This document shows, one piece after another, positions 43,530-53,036 of a DNA stretch of 64,000 nucleotides. A program made the position numbers and the translations under genes. Within the stretch, counting starts at the first letter, position 1. Each line of letters begins with the position of its first letter. The notes under the pieces are model-generated. The model made no database searches. It was given only the letters and a program-made list of their open reading frames with translations, and was not told where the DNA came from. This stretch comes from JACVRW01 sp963803245 (GTDB lineage Bacteria > Actinomycetota > Thermoleophilia > Solirubrobacterales > Thermoleophilaceae), in contig CAWDLI010000013.1 of NCBI GenBank assembly GCA_963803245.1, positions 25,081-89,080 of the forward strand. The letters run 5' to 3'.

Positions 43530-46059
43530 CTAGGCGGCGTCGCGCTCGGCGTCGCCGGCGTCGTCCTTGTCATCGGGCTCCACGTCGACGTCGATCACGT
43601 CATCGTCCTGCTCGGCCTCCTCGGGAGCGCCGCGGGCGTCCACCGTCTCGGCGCCGGTGTCCACCTCCGGAGCGGCCGCCTCGCCGCCGCCCTTCTTGCG
43701 CCTGCGCCTGCCTCCGCGGCGGCGCTTGCCCTTCGGGAAGTTCCGCAACAGCTCGCGCGCCAGCGCGGACGGCTTGCGCGCCATCCGCATCCGGGCGCCG
43801 TCCAGCACCTGCTGGGCCTCCGGCGTGTGGGCGAGCGCCGCGGCCAGCAGCGCCGCGGAGAGGCGCCGGTCCTGCTTGCGCGAGGCCTGCACCAGCCGCC
43901 GCGCATTGCGCGCATGGGCCGCCCCGGCGGAGTTCACGAGCAGCCCGAGCAGGCGCTTGGTCTCCGGCCAGCGCTGCACGGCGTACTCCTCGTGCACCTC
44001 GCGGCTGTACTCGGCCAGGTGCCAGAGCCAGCGCGCTGCCTGGTCGCGCCGGCCGATCTGGCGCTCGGCGAGCGCCTGGAGCAGGACCTTCACGCCCTCG
44101 CGACGCTCGTCGCGGGCCCAGCCGCCCACGATCTCCACGGCGTCGTCGAAGGCCTCCGGGTCGCGCATCGCGCCGACCTCGGTCAGCGCGCGCACGCGCA
44201 GCTGCGAGTTGCGGTTGCGGCGCAGGCAGGTGAGCAGGAAGACGCGGCGCAGCTCGCCGGTGCCGTCGAAATGCAGCATCGCCTTGGCGCGGCGCCAGTT
44301 GTTCGACGCGGCGCGCGCTCCGGCGAGCATCGCCCAGGCCTGCTGCTGGCCCCAGTTGAGGTGCTCCACGGCCATCCGCCAGAGCTCGCGCTCGAAGACC
44401 TGCGCGCGGCGCTCCTCGTCGGCGGTGACGGGCACCACCCGGCGCTCGACGCGCAGACGGCGGCCACGTCCGCGGCGCACGGGGCCGACGACGATCGCGC
44501 CGCCGCGGTACACGTCGCGGTCGAGCAGCGAGTGAAGCGTGATCACCGGGTCGTCGTTCGGCGTGGCCGGGTGGACGAAGTCCACGACGATGCCGGCCTC
44601 CTTGCCCGGCGTGCGCCGGGTCACGCGGCCGACGCGCTGCTGGTAGATCCGGCGCGACGCGGTCGGGGCGAGGTGCATGCAGACGGTTGCGCGCGGCGAG
44701 TTCCAGCCCTCGGCGAGCAGCTGAGCGTTCACGAGCACGTCCACGTCGCCGGCCTCGTAGCCGGCGAGGATCCGCGCCAGCTCACGCTTCGGCGTCTCAC
44801 CGGACACCGCCTTGGCCTTGATGCCGGCGTCCTGGAACGCCTTGGCCACGTTGTGCGCGTGCTTCACCCCGGCGGAGTAGACGACGCCGGGCACGTCCTT
44901 GAAGCGGGTCTTGTAGAGATCGGCCACCGCCAGGTTGAAGGGCGTCTGGTCGAGCAGGGCGGCCAGCTCTTCCTGGTCGAAGTCCTGGTCCACCTCGCCG
45001 CGGCGGAGCGGCACGTTCGCGATCGAGCGCACGCCCACGCCGGGCGGGATGCGAACGCAGCGAAGCGGCGCGATCACGCCGCGCCGGGCCGCCTGGGCCA
45101 GGTCGAAGCGCGAGGTCTGCGTGGGGAAGAGGTCGGTCACGTGGCGCGCGATCAGCGCGCCGGTGGCCGTCATGCCGATGAACACGGGGCCGGTCCACTG
45201 GCGGATCGACGCGCTGGTCTTCTCGCCGAGCGCGGTATGCGCCTCGTCGCAGATGACGATCGTGTACGCGTCCGAGATCTTGCCCCCGTTGCGAACGAAC
45301 CACTGGTAGGTCTCGACCGTCACGGGGCCGCCGGCGGGCGGCTCGTCGCCGTTCTTGCGCAGGAGCGGAGGGGAGATGCGGTCGCGGTAGCCGCGGTCGC
45401 GCAGCTCGCCCAGGAACTGGTCCACGAGGTTGCGGCGGTGGGTGAGGATCAGCACGCCGCCGGTCCGCGAGGCCTCGGCGAACCCGAGCGCGGCCACGGT
45501 CTTGCCCGCGCCGGTCGCGTGCTCGAACCAGAAGCGCCGGCTCGCGCCGGGATCCTCGAGCACCGAATCGGCGGCGGCCTCCTCCTCGGCCTCCTCGTCG
45601 GGATCCCAGTCGAGCGGCTCCTCGTCCGCGAGCTCGTCGCCCTCCAGCTCCACCTCGCCCGAGGGCAGCTCCTCCGCGGGCACATGGCCGTTGGAGCTCT
45701 TGCCGCGAGGCACGAGCAGCTCGGCCGTGAGCGCGATCAGCGTGCCGGACAGGGCGTCCACCTGGTGCGCGGAGAGCACGGTGCCGTCCACGAGATGCGG
45801 CTCGTCCTCGGACAGCACACGCTCCAGGCCCGAGGATCAGCGAGTAGTCACGGCGCCACTGCACCGACGGCTCGGTCCTGCCGGCGTCGAGCTCGGCCAG
45901 CGCGGCGTTCAGCGCCGAACGGCGTGCGGTGCCCTCTGCCAGGGCGGTCTTGGCGTCCTCGCCTTCGAGCACGAGCGGCTCGCGCGCGAACTCCTCGGCA
46001 CGACGCAGATCATCGCCGGATACCGGCGTGGTCTCTACCACAGAGCTTCTTTCAGCCAC
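43530..46059 (-). CDS. Large DEAD/DEAH-type SF2 helicase (one-base insertion near 45832)
   Basis: A protein of about 842 residues once an extra G near 45832 is removed; the start is GTG 46059. Residues 1-125 form an N-terminal domain. A very acidic, probably disordered stretch (about 125-170) follows. The SF2 core has Walker A HATGAGKT (about 180-187), VICDEAHTALG, FIGMTATG, then helicase-C motifs NAQLLAEGWNSPRATVCMHL and QQRVGRVTRRTPGKEAG. The last 340 residues are alpha-helical and repeat-like (possibly HEAT-like), ending in a polybasic stretch (KGKRRRGGRRRRKKGG) and an acidic tail. It resembles XPB or type III restriction helicases, but no nuclease domain is seen. Its role is unknown. Confidence 0.83.
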
Positions 46060-46258
46060 GATTGGGCGTATCTCTTCAGGGGAACGGACGGCCCGCGCTG
46101 TCGCCGCGGAGGAAACGGTCCCGCGCTGGTCAGCAGGGTCCGCCCTTCGTATTCACCGCTCTCTCGAGTCCAGAGCGGGGAGCGCGCCGAGTCCATCCAG
46201 AACAGTCGGCGTCCTCCCATTGTGGCACACACGAGGCCTTCTGCCACCCTTGGGACGT

Positions 46259-46804
46259 ATGCGGCGGCTCGCCCTGACACTGGCTCTGGCTGCCGCGTTG
46301 CTGCCGGCCTGCAGCTCCGGCGAGCCCGGCGAGTCGGCCTCCACCGAGGACTTCAAGAAGCTCGACGGAGCGCCCGCGGCGCTGGCCGGCCTCTATCGCG
46401 AGCCCAGCGAGCTGCTCGACGGCGGCGAGGACGGGTTCAAGAAGCGCATCGCCGCGCTTCGCGGCCACCCCGTGGTCGTGAACGCGTGGGCCTCCTGGTG
46501 CGGTCCGTGCCGCTTCGAGTTCCCGTTCTTCCAGAAGCAGGCCGTCAAGCGCGGCAAGCGCGTGGCGTTCCTCGGCGTCAACTCGCAGGACAACCAGGGA
46601 GAAGCCGCGGACTTCCTCGACGAGTATCCGCTTCCATTCCCGAGCTACGAGGACCCCGACGGTGACGTGACGCGCGAGCTGCGGGTGGTCGGCCTGCCCG
46701 CCACCGCCTATTACGACCGCAAGGGTGAGCTGGCCTACCTTCACCAGGGTGGATACGCGAGCGAGGACAAGCTGGCACAGGACATCGAGCGCTACGCTCG
46801 CTGA
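46259..46804 (+). CDS. TlpA-family thioredoxin-like lipoprotein
   Basis: A 181-residue membrane-anchored thiol-disulfide oxidoreductase. The lipobox LLPAC gives a lipid-modified Cys at about residue 18. The thioredoxin active site is WASWCGPCRFEFPFF, and VVGLPATAYYDRKGEL contains the cis-proline region. TlpA/ResA-type proteins reduce apocytochrome c or other extracytoplasmic disulfides. That fits the ccm genes 10 kb upstream, though no operon link is visible. It is divergent from the helicase across 199 bp. Confidence 0.9.
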   Translation: MRRLALTLALAAALLPACSSGEPGESASTEDFKKLDGAPAALAGLYREPSELLDGGEDGFKKRIAALRGHPVVVNAWASWCGPCRFEFPFFQKQAVKRGKRVAFLGVNSQDNQGEAADFLDEYPLPFPSYEDPDGDVTRELRVVGLPATAYYDRKGELAYLHQGGYASEDKLAQDIERYAR

Positions 46805-47234
46805 CCTTCTGGACGTCCGGATCGCACGTACCGAGGAAGAGGTGGCCGCGGCGCTCGACCTGCGCGAGCGGGTCTTCTGCGGCGAGCAGGGCGTCTCGCC
46901 GGAGGCCGACCGCGACGGCCGCGACCCCGAGGCCACGCACCTCGTCGCCGTCGAGGACGGCAAGGTGCTCGGCACCTGCCGGCTCGTGTTCCGCCGGCAC
47001 GTGGCCCGGCTCGGCCGGCTGGCGGTCGAGCAGGAGGCCCGCGGGCGCGGCGTGGCCGCGGCGATCCTCGCGGAGGCCACCCTGGTGGCGCGCGCCGGGG
47101 CGGCCGAGCGCATCTCGCTCCACGCACAGACCTACGCCCAGGAGCTCTACGTCCGCGACGGCTACGAGCTGGCGGGCGAGCCCTTCGAGGAAGAGGGAAT
47201 CGAGCACGTGGCGATGGAGAAGCGGCTTGTCTGA
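46725..47234 (+). CDS. GNAT-family N-acetyltransferase
   Basis: A GNAT enzyme of about 140-170 residues. IARTEEEVAAALDLRERVFCGEQG is typical of this subgroup. LGTCRLVFRRHVARLGRLAVEQEARGRGVAAAIL holds the acetyl-CoA-binding R/Q-x-x-G-x-G/A loop, and the end is YVRDGYELAGEPFEEEGIEHVAMEK. The only canonical start is GTG 46725, 80 nt inside the TlpA gene. The family sequence begins around 46809, just after the TlpA stop, so the true start is unsettled. The stop overlaps the GalT-like start. Confidence 0.78.
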   Translation: MSWPTFTRVDTRARTSWHRTSSATLADLLDVRIARTEEEVAAALDLRERVFCGEQGVSPEADRDGRDPEATHLVAVEDGKVLGTCRLVFRRHVARLGRLAVEQEARGRGVAAAILAEATLVARAGAAERISLHAQTYAQELYVRDGYELAGEPFEEEGIEHVAMEKRLV

Positions 47235-48228
47235 GCTGCGCATCGACCCGTTGACGGGACTCCGAGTGATCGTGGCGGGAGAGCGCGGCACCCGTCCCGG
47301 GGCCTGGCTGGACCTGCCGCAGCGACCGCCGATCGACCCCGGCTCGGACCCGTTCGCGGAGGGTCACGAGGATCAGACGCCGCCCGAGGTATACGCCCTG
47401 CGCGAGGGGAGCGCGCCCGACTCGCCCGGTTGGCGGGTGCGCGTGGTGCCCAACCTCTATCCGGCACTGGCGGGCGGCGAGGCCGACCCGGGCGCCGACC
47501 CGCTGGCCGGGGGCCGTGGCGAGCCGGACCTGTTCGCCTCGCGCCCGGCGCGCGGCGCGCACGAGCTGATCGTAAACTCGCCCAAGCCGGTGTGGTCGCT
47601 CGCGGAGCTCGAGGCCGAGGAGGTCGAGAGGGCGATGTTCGCGTGGCGCGAGCGCATGTGGGAGCACCAGCAGGCCTCGTATGTCCACGTGATCGTGAAC
47701 GAGGGGCGCGAGGCGGGCGCATCGCTGCCGCACACGCACGCGCAGCTCTACGCGCTCCCGTTCGTGCCGTCGGCGATCGCGCGCGAGCGCGAGCGCTTCA
47801 CCGCCTACTCGGACCGCACGCAGGGCCGGAACCTGCTCGCCGACCTGCTTCAGGAGGAGGTCAAGCGGGGCGAGCGGGTCGTCGCGATCGACGACGAGGC
47901 GGTGGCGCTCTGCCCGTTCGCCGCGCGGGTGCCCTTCCATCTGCAGATCGTGCCGCGCCGGCCGGCGGCGAGGTTCCACGAGGATGGCCCGCTCGGCGCC
48001 CGCATGCTGCACCAGGCGCTCCGGCGTCTGGGCGCGGTGCTGGGTGGGCTGCCGCCGCTCAACCTCTGGGTTCGCACGGCCCCGCGCGACGCCGAGCGCT
48101 TCTGCTGGCGGATCGACGTGATGCCGCGGCTGGCGCACCTCGCGGGCCTCGAGCTCGGCGCCGGGGTTCACCTGAACGTGCTCACGCCGGAGGACGCGGC
48201 CGGGCGGCTGCGCGAGGCGAGCGTGTAG
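47227..48228 (+). CDS. galT: GalT-like nucleotidyltransferase (HIT superfamily)
   Basis: A 333-residue relative of galactose-1-phosphate uridylyltransferase, which swaps UMP between sugar phosphates. ELRIDPLTGLRVIVAGERGTRPG and VRVVPNLYPAL match the family. The nucleophile block reads SLPHTHAQLYALPFVP, giving HTHAQ where classical GalT has HPHxQ. A second conserved block is CPFAARVPFHLQIVPRRP. The zinc cysteines of E. coli GalT are absent. It could be an ADP-glucose phosphorylase-like or other relative. The start TTG 47227 overlaps the GNAT stop. Confidence 0.8.
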   Translation: MSELRIDPLTGLRVIVAGERGTRPGAWLDLPQRPPIDPGSDPFAEGHEDQTPPEVYALREGSAPDSPGWRVRVVPNLYPALAGGEADPGADPLAGGRGEPDLFASRPARGAHELIVNSPKPVWSLAELEAEEVERAMFAWRERMWEHQQASYVHVIVNEGREAGASLPHTHAQLYALPFVPSAIARERERFTAYSDRTQGRNLLADLLQEEVKRGERVVAIDDEAVALCPFAARVPFHLQIVPRRPAARFHEDGPLGARMLHQALRRLGAVLGGLPPLNLWVRTAPRDAERFCWRIDVMPRLAHLAGLELGAGVHLNVLTPEDAAGRLREASV

Positions 48229-48240
48229 CTTCCCGCGCCC

Positions 48241-48828
48241 GTGCCACCCAACGAGCGCCCGATCCCGATGTACACGGCCGAGACGCCCCAGGAGCCGCTT
48301 CCGTACGGACGCTGGGCGGAGACGCTCGCGGAGCACTTCGAGAAGGCCGCCGGGACGGAGATCGGCGAGATCCTCTGGTTCCCGGAGCGCAGCTACGGCG
48401 GGCGGACCTACGTGCCCGCCACGGCGCCGGGCGGCGAGGGCGAGGTATTCGGCTACGTCTCCTACACGCGCGAGCACGAGGGCGCGCAGGCGAGCGACCT
48501 CGAGGCCGTGGCCGACTACACCGACGAGACCGCCGCGGACAACGAGGACTGGACCCTCGACCTCTCCGACCAGGAGATCGGGCACTGGCGCGGTCCCCAG
48601 GGCCGGCGCGGCGTGATCACGCTGGTCTGGGGCGTCTCGCTCGTGGCGAACGGCGTGGTGGCCACGGCCGAGCTCGGACCCACCACCACAGACCAGTGCG
48701 AGCTGCTCGAGGAGCGCTTCACGCTCGTGTCGCTCGACGCGTACACCGGCGACTACGTGGAGGTGCGGCTCTACGGGGCCGACGGCACCGAGCTGACGCG
48801 CGAGTCGCTGTACGAAGACAGCGACTGA
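48241..48828 (+). CDS. Hypothetical protein
   Basis: A 195-residue soluble, acidic protein that I do not recognise. It begins at GTG 48241, 13 nt after the GalT-like gene, so cotranscription is likely. Its sequence has a compact alpha/beta pattern: an N-terminal helix (WAETLAEHFEKAAG), several strands with aromatic residues (GEILWFPERSYGGRTYVPA, VFGYVSYTREHEG), and a hydrophobic segment (VITLVWGVSLVANGVVATAEL). No signal peptide is visible. Confidence 0.6.
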   Translation: MPPNERPIPMYTAETPQEPLPYGRWAETLAEHFEKAAGTEIGEILWFPERSYGGRTYVPATAPGGEGEVFGYVSYTREHEGAQASDLEAVADYTDETAADNEDWTLDLSDQEIGHWRGPQGRRGVITLVWGVSLVANGVVATAELGPTTTDQCELLEERFTLVSLDAYTGDYVEVRLYGADGTELTRESLYEDSD

Positions 48829-48841
48829 CCCGGCCTCGGTT

Positions 48842-48863
48842 GCCGGTTGCCCCGGGGGCCGGC
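48842..48863 (+). terminator. GC-rich hairpin after the hypothetical gene
   Basis: GCCGG (48842-48846) and CCGGC (48859-48863) enclose a C/G-rich inner part (gcccc/gggg) that can extend the stem. It begins 14 nt after a stop codon and about 70 nt before the ferredoxin gene. No T-run follows, so termination is only a suggestion. Confidence 0.3.
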
Positions 48864-48932
48864 GGGTGAGAGGGTGGGCGTGGTGGGGCGTAGGCGCGGC
48901 CGTCAACTGCGTGCATTTGTAGGCTGCAGGCG

Positions 48933-49214
48933 ATGACCTACGTAATTGCCGGCAGCTGCATCAAGGACGACTCGTGCATCGAGGTCTGTCCGGTCGACTG
49001 CATCCATCCGAAGCCGGGGGACCCTGACTTCGAGACGGCCGAGCAGCTCTACATCGATCCCGAGCTCTGCATCGACTGCGACGCCTGCGTGGAGGCCTGC
49101 CCCGTGGACGTGATCTTTCCCGACTTCGACATCCCCGAGAAGTACGACTACGCGCTGGAGCTCAACGCGCAGTTCTTCGCCGGGCGCAGCACGATCGACC
49201 GCACCGCCGCCTGA
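48933..49214 (+). CDS. Ferredoxin with two iron-sulfur cluster motifs (FdxA type)
   Basis: A 93-residue electron carrier. The first cluster motif, CIKDDSCIEVCPVDC (residues 9-23), has the spacing of 7Fe FdxA-type proteins. The second, CIDCDACVEACP, is a full CxxCxxCxxxCP 4Fe-4S site. TYVIAGSC is the usual start. Its stop shares one base with the start of the reductase gene, so the two form an electron-transfer pair from NADPH to the ferredoxin. Confidence 0.93.
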   Translation: MTYVIAGSCIKDDSCIEVCPVDCIHPKPGDPDFETAEQLYIDPELCIDCDACVEACPVDVIFPDFDIPEKYDYALELNAQFFAGRSTIDRTAA

Positions 49215-50609
49215 TGGCGCCCACGCGGCCGCGGGTGGCGATCGTCGGGGCCGGGCCTGCCGGGGCATTCGCCGCCGCCGTCCTGCAGCGGGCCGGCGGC
49301 GACGCCGAGATCGACCTGTTCGAGCGGCTGCCCACGCCGTGGGGCCTTCTGCGCGGTGGGGTGGCGCCCGACCACCAGGAGATAAAGCGGCTCGAGGCGA
49401 CCTTCGACGCCCACACGCTCCAGCGCGGCTGCCGCTTCTTCGGCAACGTGGAGGTCGGCCGCGACATCTCGCACTTCGAGCTCATGGATCACTACACGGC
49501 CGTGATCTACGCCACCGGAGCCCAGACCGACAAGTCGCTGGGAATCCCCGGGGAGGACCTGCCGGGCAGCTGGGCCGCCACGGACTTCGTGGCCTGGTAC
49601 AACGGCCATCCGGACTACCGGTCGCTCGAGTTCGACCTCTCGGCCGAGCGGGCCGTCGTGATCGGCAACGGCAACGTCGCGGCGGACGTCGCTCGCATCC
49701 TCACGCTGAGCATCGATGAGCTCGAGCGCACCGACGTGGCCGACCACGCGCTCGAGGCGCTGCGCGAGAGCCGCATCCGGGAGGTCATCGTGCTCGGCCG
49801 CCGCGGCCCCGCGCAGGCGGCCTTCACGAGCGCCGAGCTGCGCGAGCTGGGGCGGCTGGACGGCGTGGACGTGCGGGTCGACCCGGGCGAGGTGGAGCTC
49901 GACCCGGTGTCACTCCGGTGGCTCGACGAGGAGGGCACCTTCACCGCGCACAAGAACGTGGAGCTGCTTCGACAGTTCGCGGCCAGGCCCCCGGACCCCG
50001 ACGCGCGGCGGCGGATCGAGCTGCGCTTCCTGCGCTCGCCGGTGGAGATCCGCGGGAGCGGCGCCGTCGAGGCGGTCGACGTCCGTCGCAACCAGATCGT
50101 GCGGACCGACGACGGTGCCCTGCGGGCTCAGGCGGTGAACGTACGAGGTGGAGACGTTCGAGTGCGGCCTCGCGCTGCGCTCGGTCGGCTACCGAGCCGT
50201 ACCGCTCCCCGACGTGCCCTTCGACGATCACAGCTTCGTGCTCCCCAACGAGCGCGGCCGGGTGCTTTCGCCCGAAGGCGAGCCGATCCCGGGGGTCTAC
50301 GCCGTCGGCTGGATCAAGCGCGGTCCCACCGGGATCCTGGGCACCAACAAGCGCGACGCCGAGGAGACGACCGGCCTCCTTGTGGAGGACCTGCGGGCCG
50401 GCAGGCTCACGCAGCCGCCGAACCCCCGTCGCGAGCAGATCGACGCCCTGCTGGCCGAGCGCAAGCCGGACCTGGTCACGGTCGAGGGCTGGCGCGCCAT
50501 CGCCGCACACGAGCTCGAGGGCGGGCACGCCGCGCAGCGCCCCCGGGTGAAGCTGGCATCGCGGGACGAGCTGCTGGCCGCGGCCGCGGGCGGCACTCCC
50601 CCACCATGA
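49214..50609 (+). CDS. Ferredoxin--NADP reductase (FprA / adrenodoxin-reductase type; one frame break)
   Basis: A flavoprotein of about 465 residues. RVAIVGAGPAGAFAAAVLQRAG binds FAD. PTPWGLLRGGVAPDHQEIKRL, ATGAQTDKSLGIPGEDLPG, and the NADP site VVIGNGNVAADVARIL follow. The C-terminal VYAVGWIKRGPTGILGTNKRDAEET is the adrenodoxin-reductase signature. A base change in length near 50140 breaks the frame between LRAQAVNV and YEVETFECGLALRSVGYR. It is translationally coupled to the ferredoxin gene upstream and overlaps the SDR gene start. Confidence 0.9.
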
Positions 50610-51366
50610 GCGTTCTCGACCTTACAAGCTGGACGGCAAGGTGGCCCTGGTCACCGGGGCCTCGTCGGGTCTTGGCGTGGCGTTCGCCATCGCCCTTGCG
50701 GAGGCCGGCGCCGACGTGTCGGTGTGCGCGCGGAGGGCCGACCGGCTCGAGGAGACGCGTGCGAAGGTGGAAGCGCTGGGCCGGCGCTGCATCGCCATCT
50801 CGGCGGACGTCTCCAAGGTCGAGGATTGCGACCGCGCCGTGGCCGAGACGGTAGAGCGGCTCGGCAGCGTCGACGTGCTGGTCAACAACGCCGGGATCGG
50901 CACCGCCGTGCCCGCGACCCGCGAGCAGCCGGACCAGTTTCGCGAGGTGATCGACATCAACCTGATGGGCTCCTATTGGATGGCCCAGGCCTGCGGCCGG
51001 GTCATGAAACCCGGGTCGGCCATCGTGAACATCGGCTCGGTTCTCGGCTCGACCACCGCCGGGCTGCCCCAGGCGGCCTACGCCGCGAGCAAGGCGGCCA
51101 TCGAGGGCCTCACCCGCGACCTCGCCTCACAGTGGACCTCCCGGAAGGGCATCCGGGTCAACGCGCTGGCCCCAGGCTTCTTCCCGTCCGAGATGACCGA
51201 CCAGTACCCCGACGGCTACCTCGACGCGATGATGCTCCGCGTGCTGAGTGGCAGGAAGGGCGACCCCGAGGAACTCGCCGCGGCGCTCCTCTTCCTGGCG
51301 AGTGACGCGTCGGGCTACGTGACCGGCGCCGTGCTCCCGGTGGACGGCGGCATGGTGGCCACCTGA
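50606..51366 (+). CDS. Short-chain dehydrogenase/reductase (one missing base near 50627)
   Basis: An SDR of about 253 residues. The intended start is ATG 50606, overlapping the reductase stop. After SVLDL a base is missing near 50627; the next frame continues KLDGKVALVTGASSGLGVAFAIAL, with the glycine-rich cofactor site. NNAGIGTAVP, the catalytic Ser region IVNIGSVLGSTTA and the YAASKAAIEGL (Tyr-x-x-x-Lys) block are intact. The end ASGYVTGAVLPVDGG is typical. The substrate is unknown. Confidence 0.9.
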
Positions 51367-51383
51367 TGAGGAGAAGAGGAGAC

Positions 51384-53036
51384 ATGCCGAAGCGGATCCC
51401 CACGATGCTCGCCCTTGTGGCGGGCCTGGCCGTTGCGACCGGTGGACTTGCCGCCGGCGGTACCGCCGGCGCCCAGTCCGGGCGCGCGGTCGCGGCGGGT
51501 GCGTCCTGCCCAAGCGTCGTGAACGCCGGCTCGTTCGCGAGCGTCGCCCGGCTGCGAAAGCTGGTGAGACAGGAGAACCGCTTCGGCGAGCGCTACCTCG
51601 CGAGCCGGGCCCACAACCGGACGATCGACTGGATCGGGGACCAGGTCGGCGCCATCAAGGGCTTCAAGGTCCGCTCGGATCCCTTCAAGGTCTGGCGCTG
51701 GCTGCCCCGGACGAAGGCAAAGGGCCGCCCCGGACTCGACATCGGGCGGGCGGGCGGCCTGAGCGTGACGGCGCGCAACGGGAAGACCACGAGCGTGCCG
51801 GTGGCCGGCGCGGTCCGGTGGTCCCAGCCGACGGGCAAGAGCGGTGGCCGGAAGGGCCGGCTCGTCTACCTCGGCCCGGACCAGGACATCACCACCGCCA
51901 ACTCCGCGGGCAAGGTGGTGGTCCGCGACTTCCCGGGCACCGCACTGCCGTATGCGGCGTTCGGGATCATCGGCGTCTACGTGAGCCCCGACCTCGCGAG
52001 CGCGAGCGGGGCGTACGAGCGCCCGTTCCTCAACGAGCTGCACCAGGAGCTGCTCGCCGCGAGCAAGGCCGGTGCCGCGGGGGTGGTGTACACGTTCGAC
52101 CTGCCGCGCAAGCAGGTGCACGGGTACGGCGATCCGCACACGGGCACGATCTTCAGAGTGCCGGCGCTCTTCGTGGGAGGCGCGGAGGCCAAGCGCCTGA
52201 GGTCGCTCGCCGCGGCGGGCGCGTCGGCCCGCGTGGTGGTCCGCGCCAAGGTGGAGCGGGCGAGGACCTCGAACGTCATCGCGACGCTCCCCGGCCAGAG
52301 CAGCCAGCGGATCATCCTCGGGGCCAACACCGACGGTCAGTCGTGGGTCCAGGAGAACGGTGTGGCCGGCATGATCGCCTTTGCCCGCTACTACGCCGGC
52401 CTGCCGAAGCGGTGCCGTCCGCGGACGCTGCAGATCGCGTTCGCCAGCGCACACGATGCGATCGTGAGCGACGGGATGGGTCGCTACTCGGCACCGCTGG
52501 ACGCGCAGTACGACAAGGGCAGCATCGCGTTCGCCTTCGCCATCGAGCATCTCGGCACCCGCGAGATCCTGCCCAACGCCGCCGGCAACCGGCTGAGGTT
52601 CACCGGCAAGGGTGAGCCGTTCCTGTTCGGCGCCGGCGACAGCGCCGCCCTCCAGGAGGCGGCGGCGGCTGCCGCCAAGCGGCGGAAGCTCGACATGACC
52701 GCGGTGCTCAAGGGCCTCGGCCTGCCCACACCCGGGCAGGTGCCACCGGTCTGCTCGATGGGCGGGCTCGGGAACTTCTTCCACCCCAAGCTGATCCCGA
52801 CGCTCGCGATGATCTCCGGGCCGTGGTCGCTCTACGCGCCGTCCTTCAGGGAGAGCGCGATCGACTACGGGCGGATGCGCGCGCAGCTGCTCGCGGTGGG
52901 CGACAGCGTGCTGGCGCTCGACGGTCTGTCCCGAGAGCAGATCGCCGGCGACTACCTGTCGATGCGCGAGCAGCGATCCGACGGAGCTCCCACCTGTCCG
53001 CCCGAGAGGTATCCACAGTTCGCGCCTGGGCCCTGA
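51384..53036 (+). CDS. Secreted M28/PA-type peptidase-like protein, probably inactive
   Basis: A 550-residue exported protein; the ATG at 51384 follows an agagga site and starts a signal peptide (TMLALVAGLAVATGGLAAGG). A protease-associated-domain region (GRLVYLGPDQDITT...GKVVVRDFPG) lies near residues 150-260. The M28-like region reads LGANTDGQSWVQENGVAGMIAFARYY, where active enzymes have a histidine-aspartate zinc site. Later AHDAIVSDGMGRY also lacks the usual ligands. The fold is therefore kept, but zinc peptidase activity looks lost. It lies 17 nt after the SDR gene. Confidence 0.7.
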   Translation: MPKRIPTMLALVAGLAVATGGLAAGGTAGAQSGRAVAAGASCPSVVNAGSFASVARLRKLVRQENRFGERYLASRAHNRTIDWIGDQVGAIKGFKVRSDPFKVWRWLPRTKAKGRPGLDIGRAGGLSVTARNGKTTSVPVAGAVRWSQPTGKSGGRKGRLVYLGPDQDITTANSAGKVVVRDFPGTALPYAAFGIIGVYVSPDLASASGAYERPFLNELHQELLAASKAGAAGVVYTFDLPRKQVHGYGDPHTGTIFRVPALFVGGAEAKRLRSLAAAGASARVVVRAKVERARTSNVIATLPGQSSQRIILGANTDGQSWVQENGVAGMIAFARYYAGLPKRCRPRTLQIAFASAHDAIVSDGMGRYSAPLDAQYDKGSIAFAFAIEHLGTREILPNAAGNRLRFTGKGEPFLFGAGDSAALQEAAAAAAKRRKLDMTAVLKGLGLPTPGQVPPVCSMGGLGNFFHPKLIPTLAMISGPWSLYAPSFRESAIDYGRMRAQLLAVGDSVLALDGLSREQIAGDYLSMREQRSDGAPTCPPERYPQFAPGP

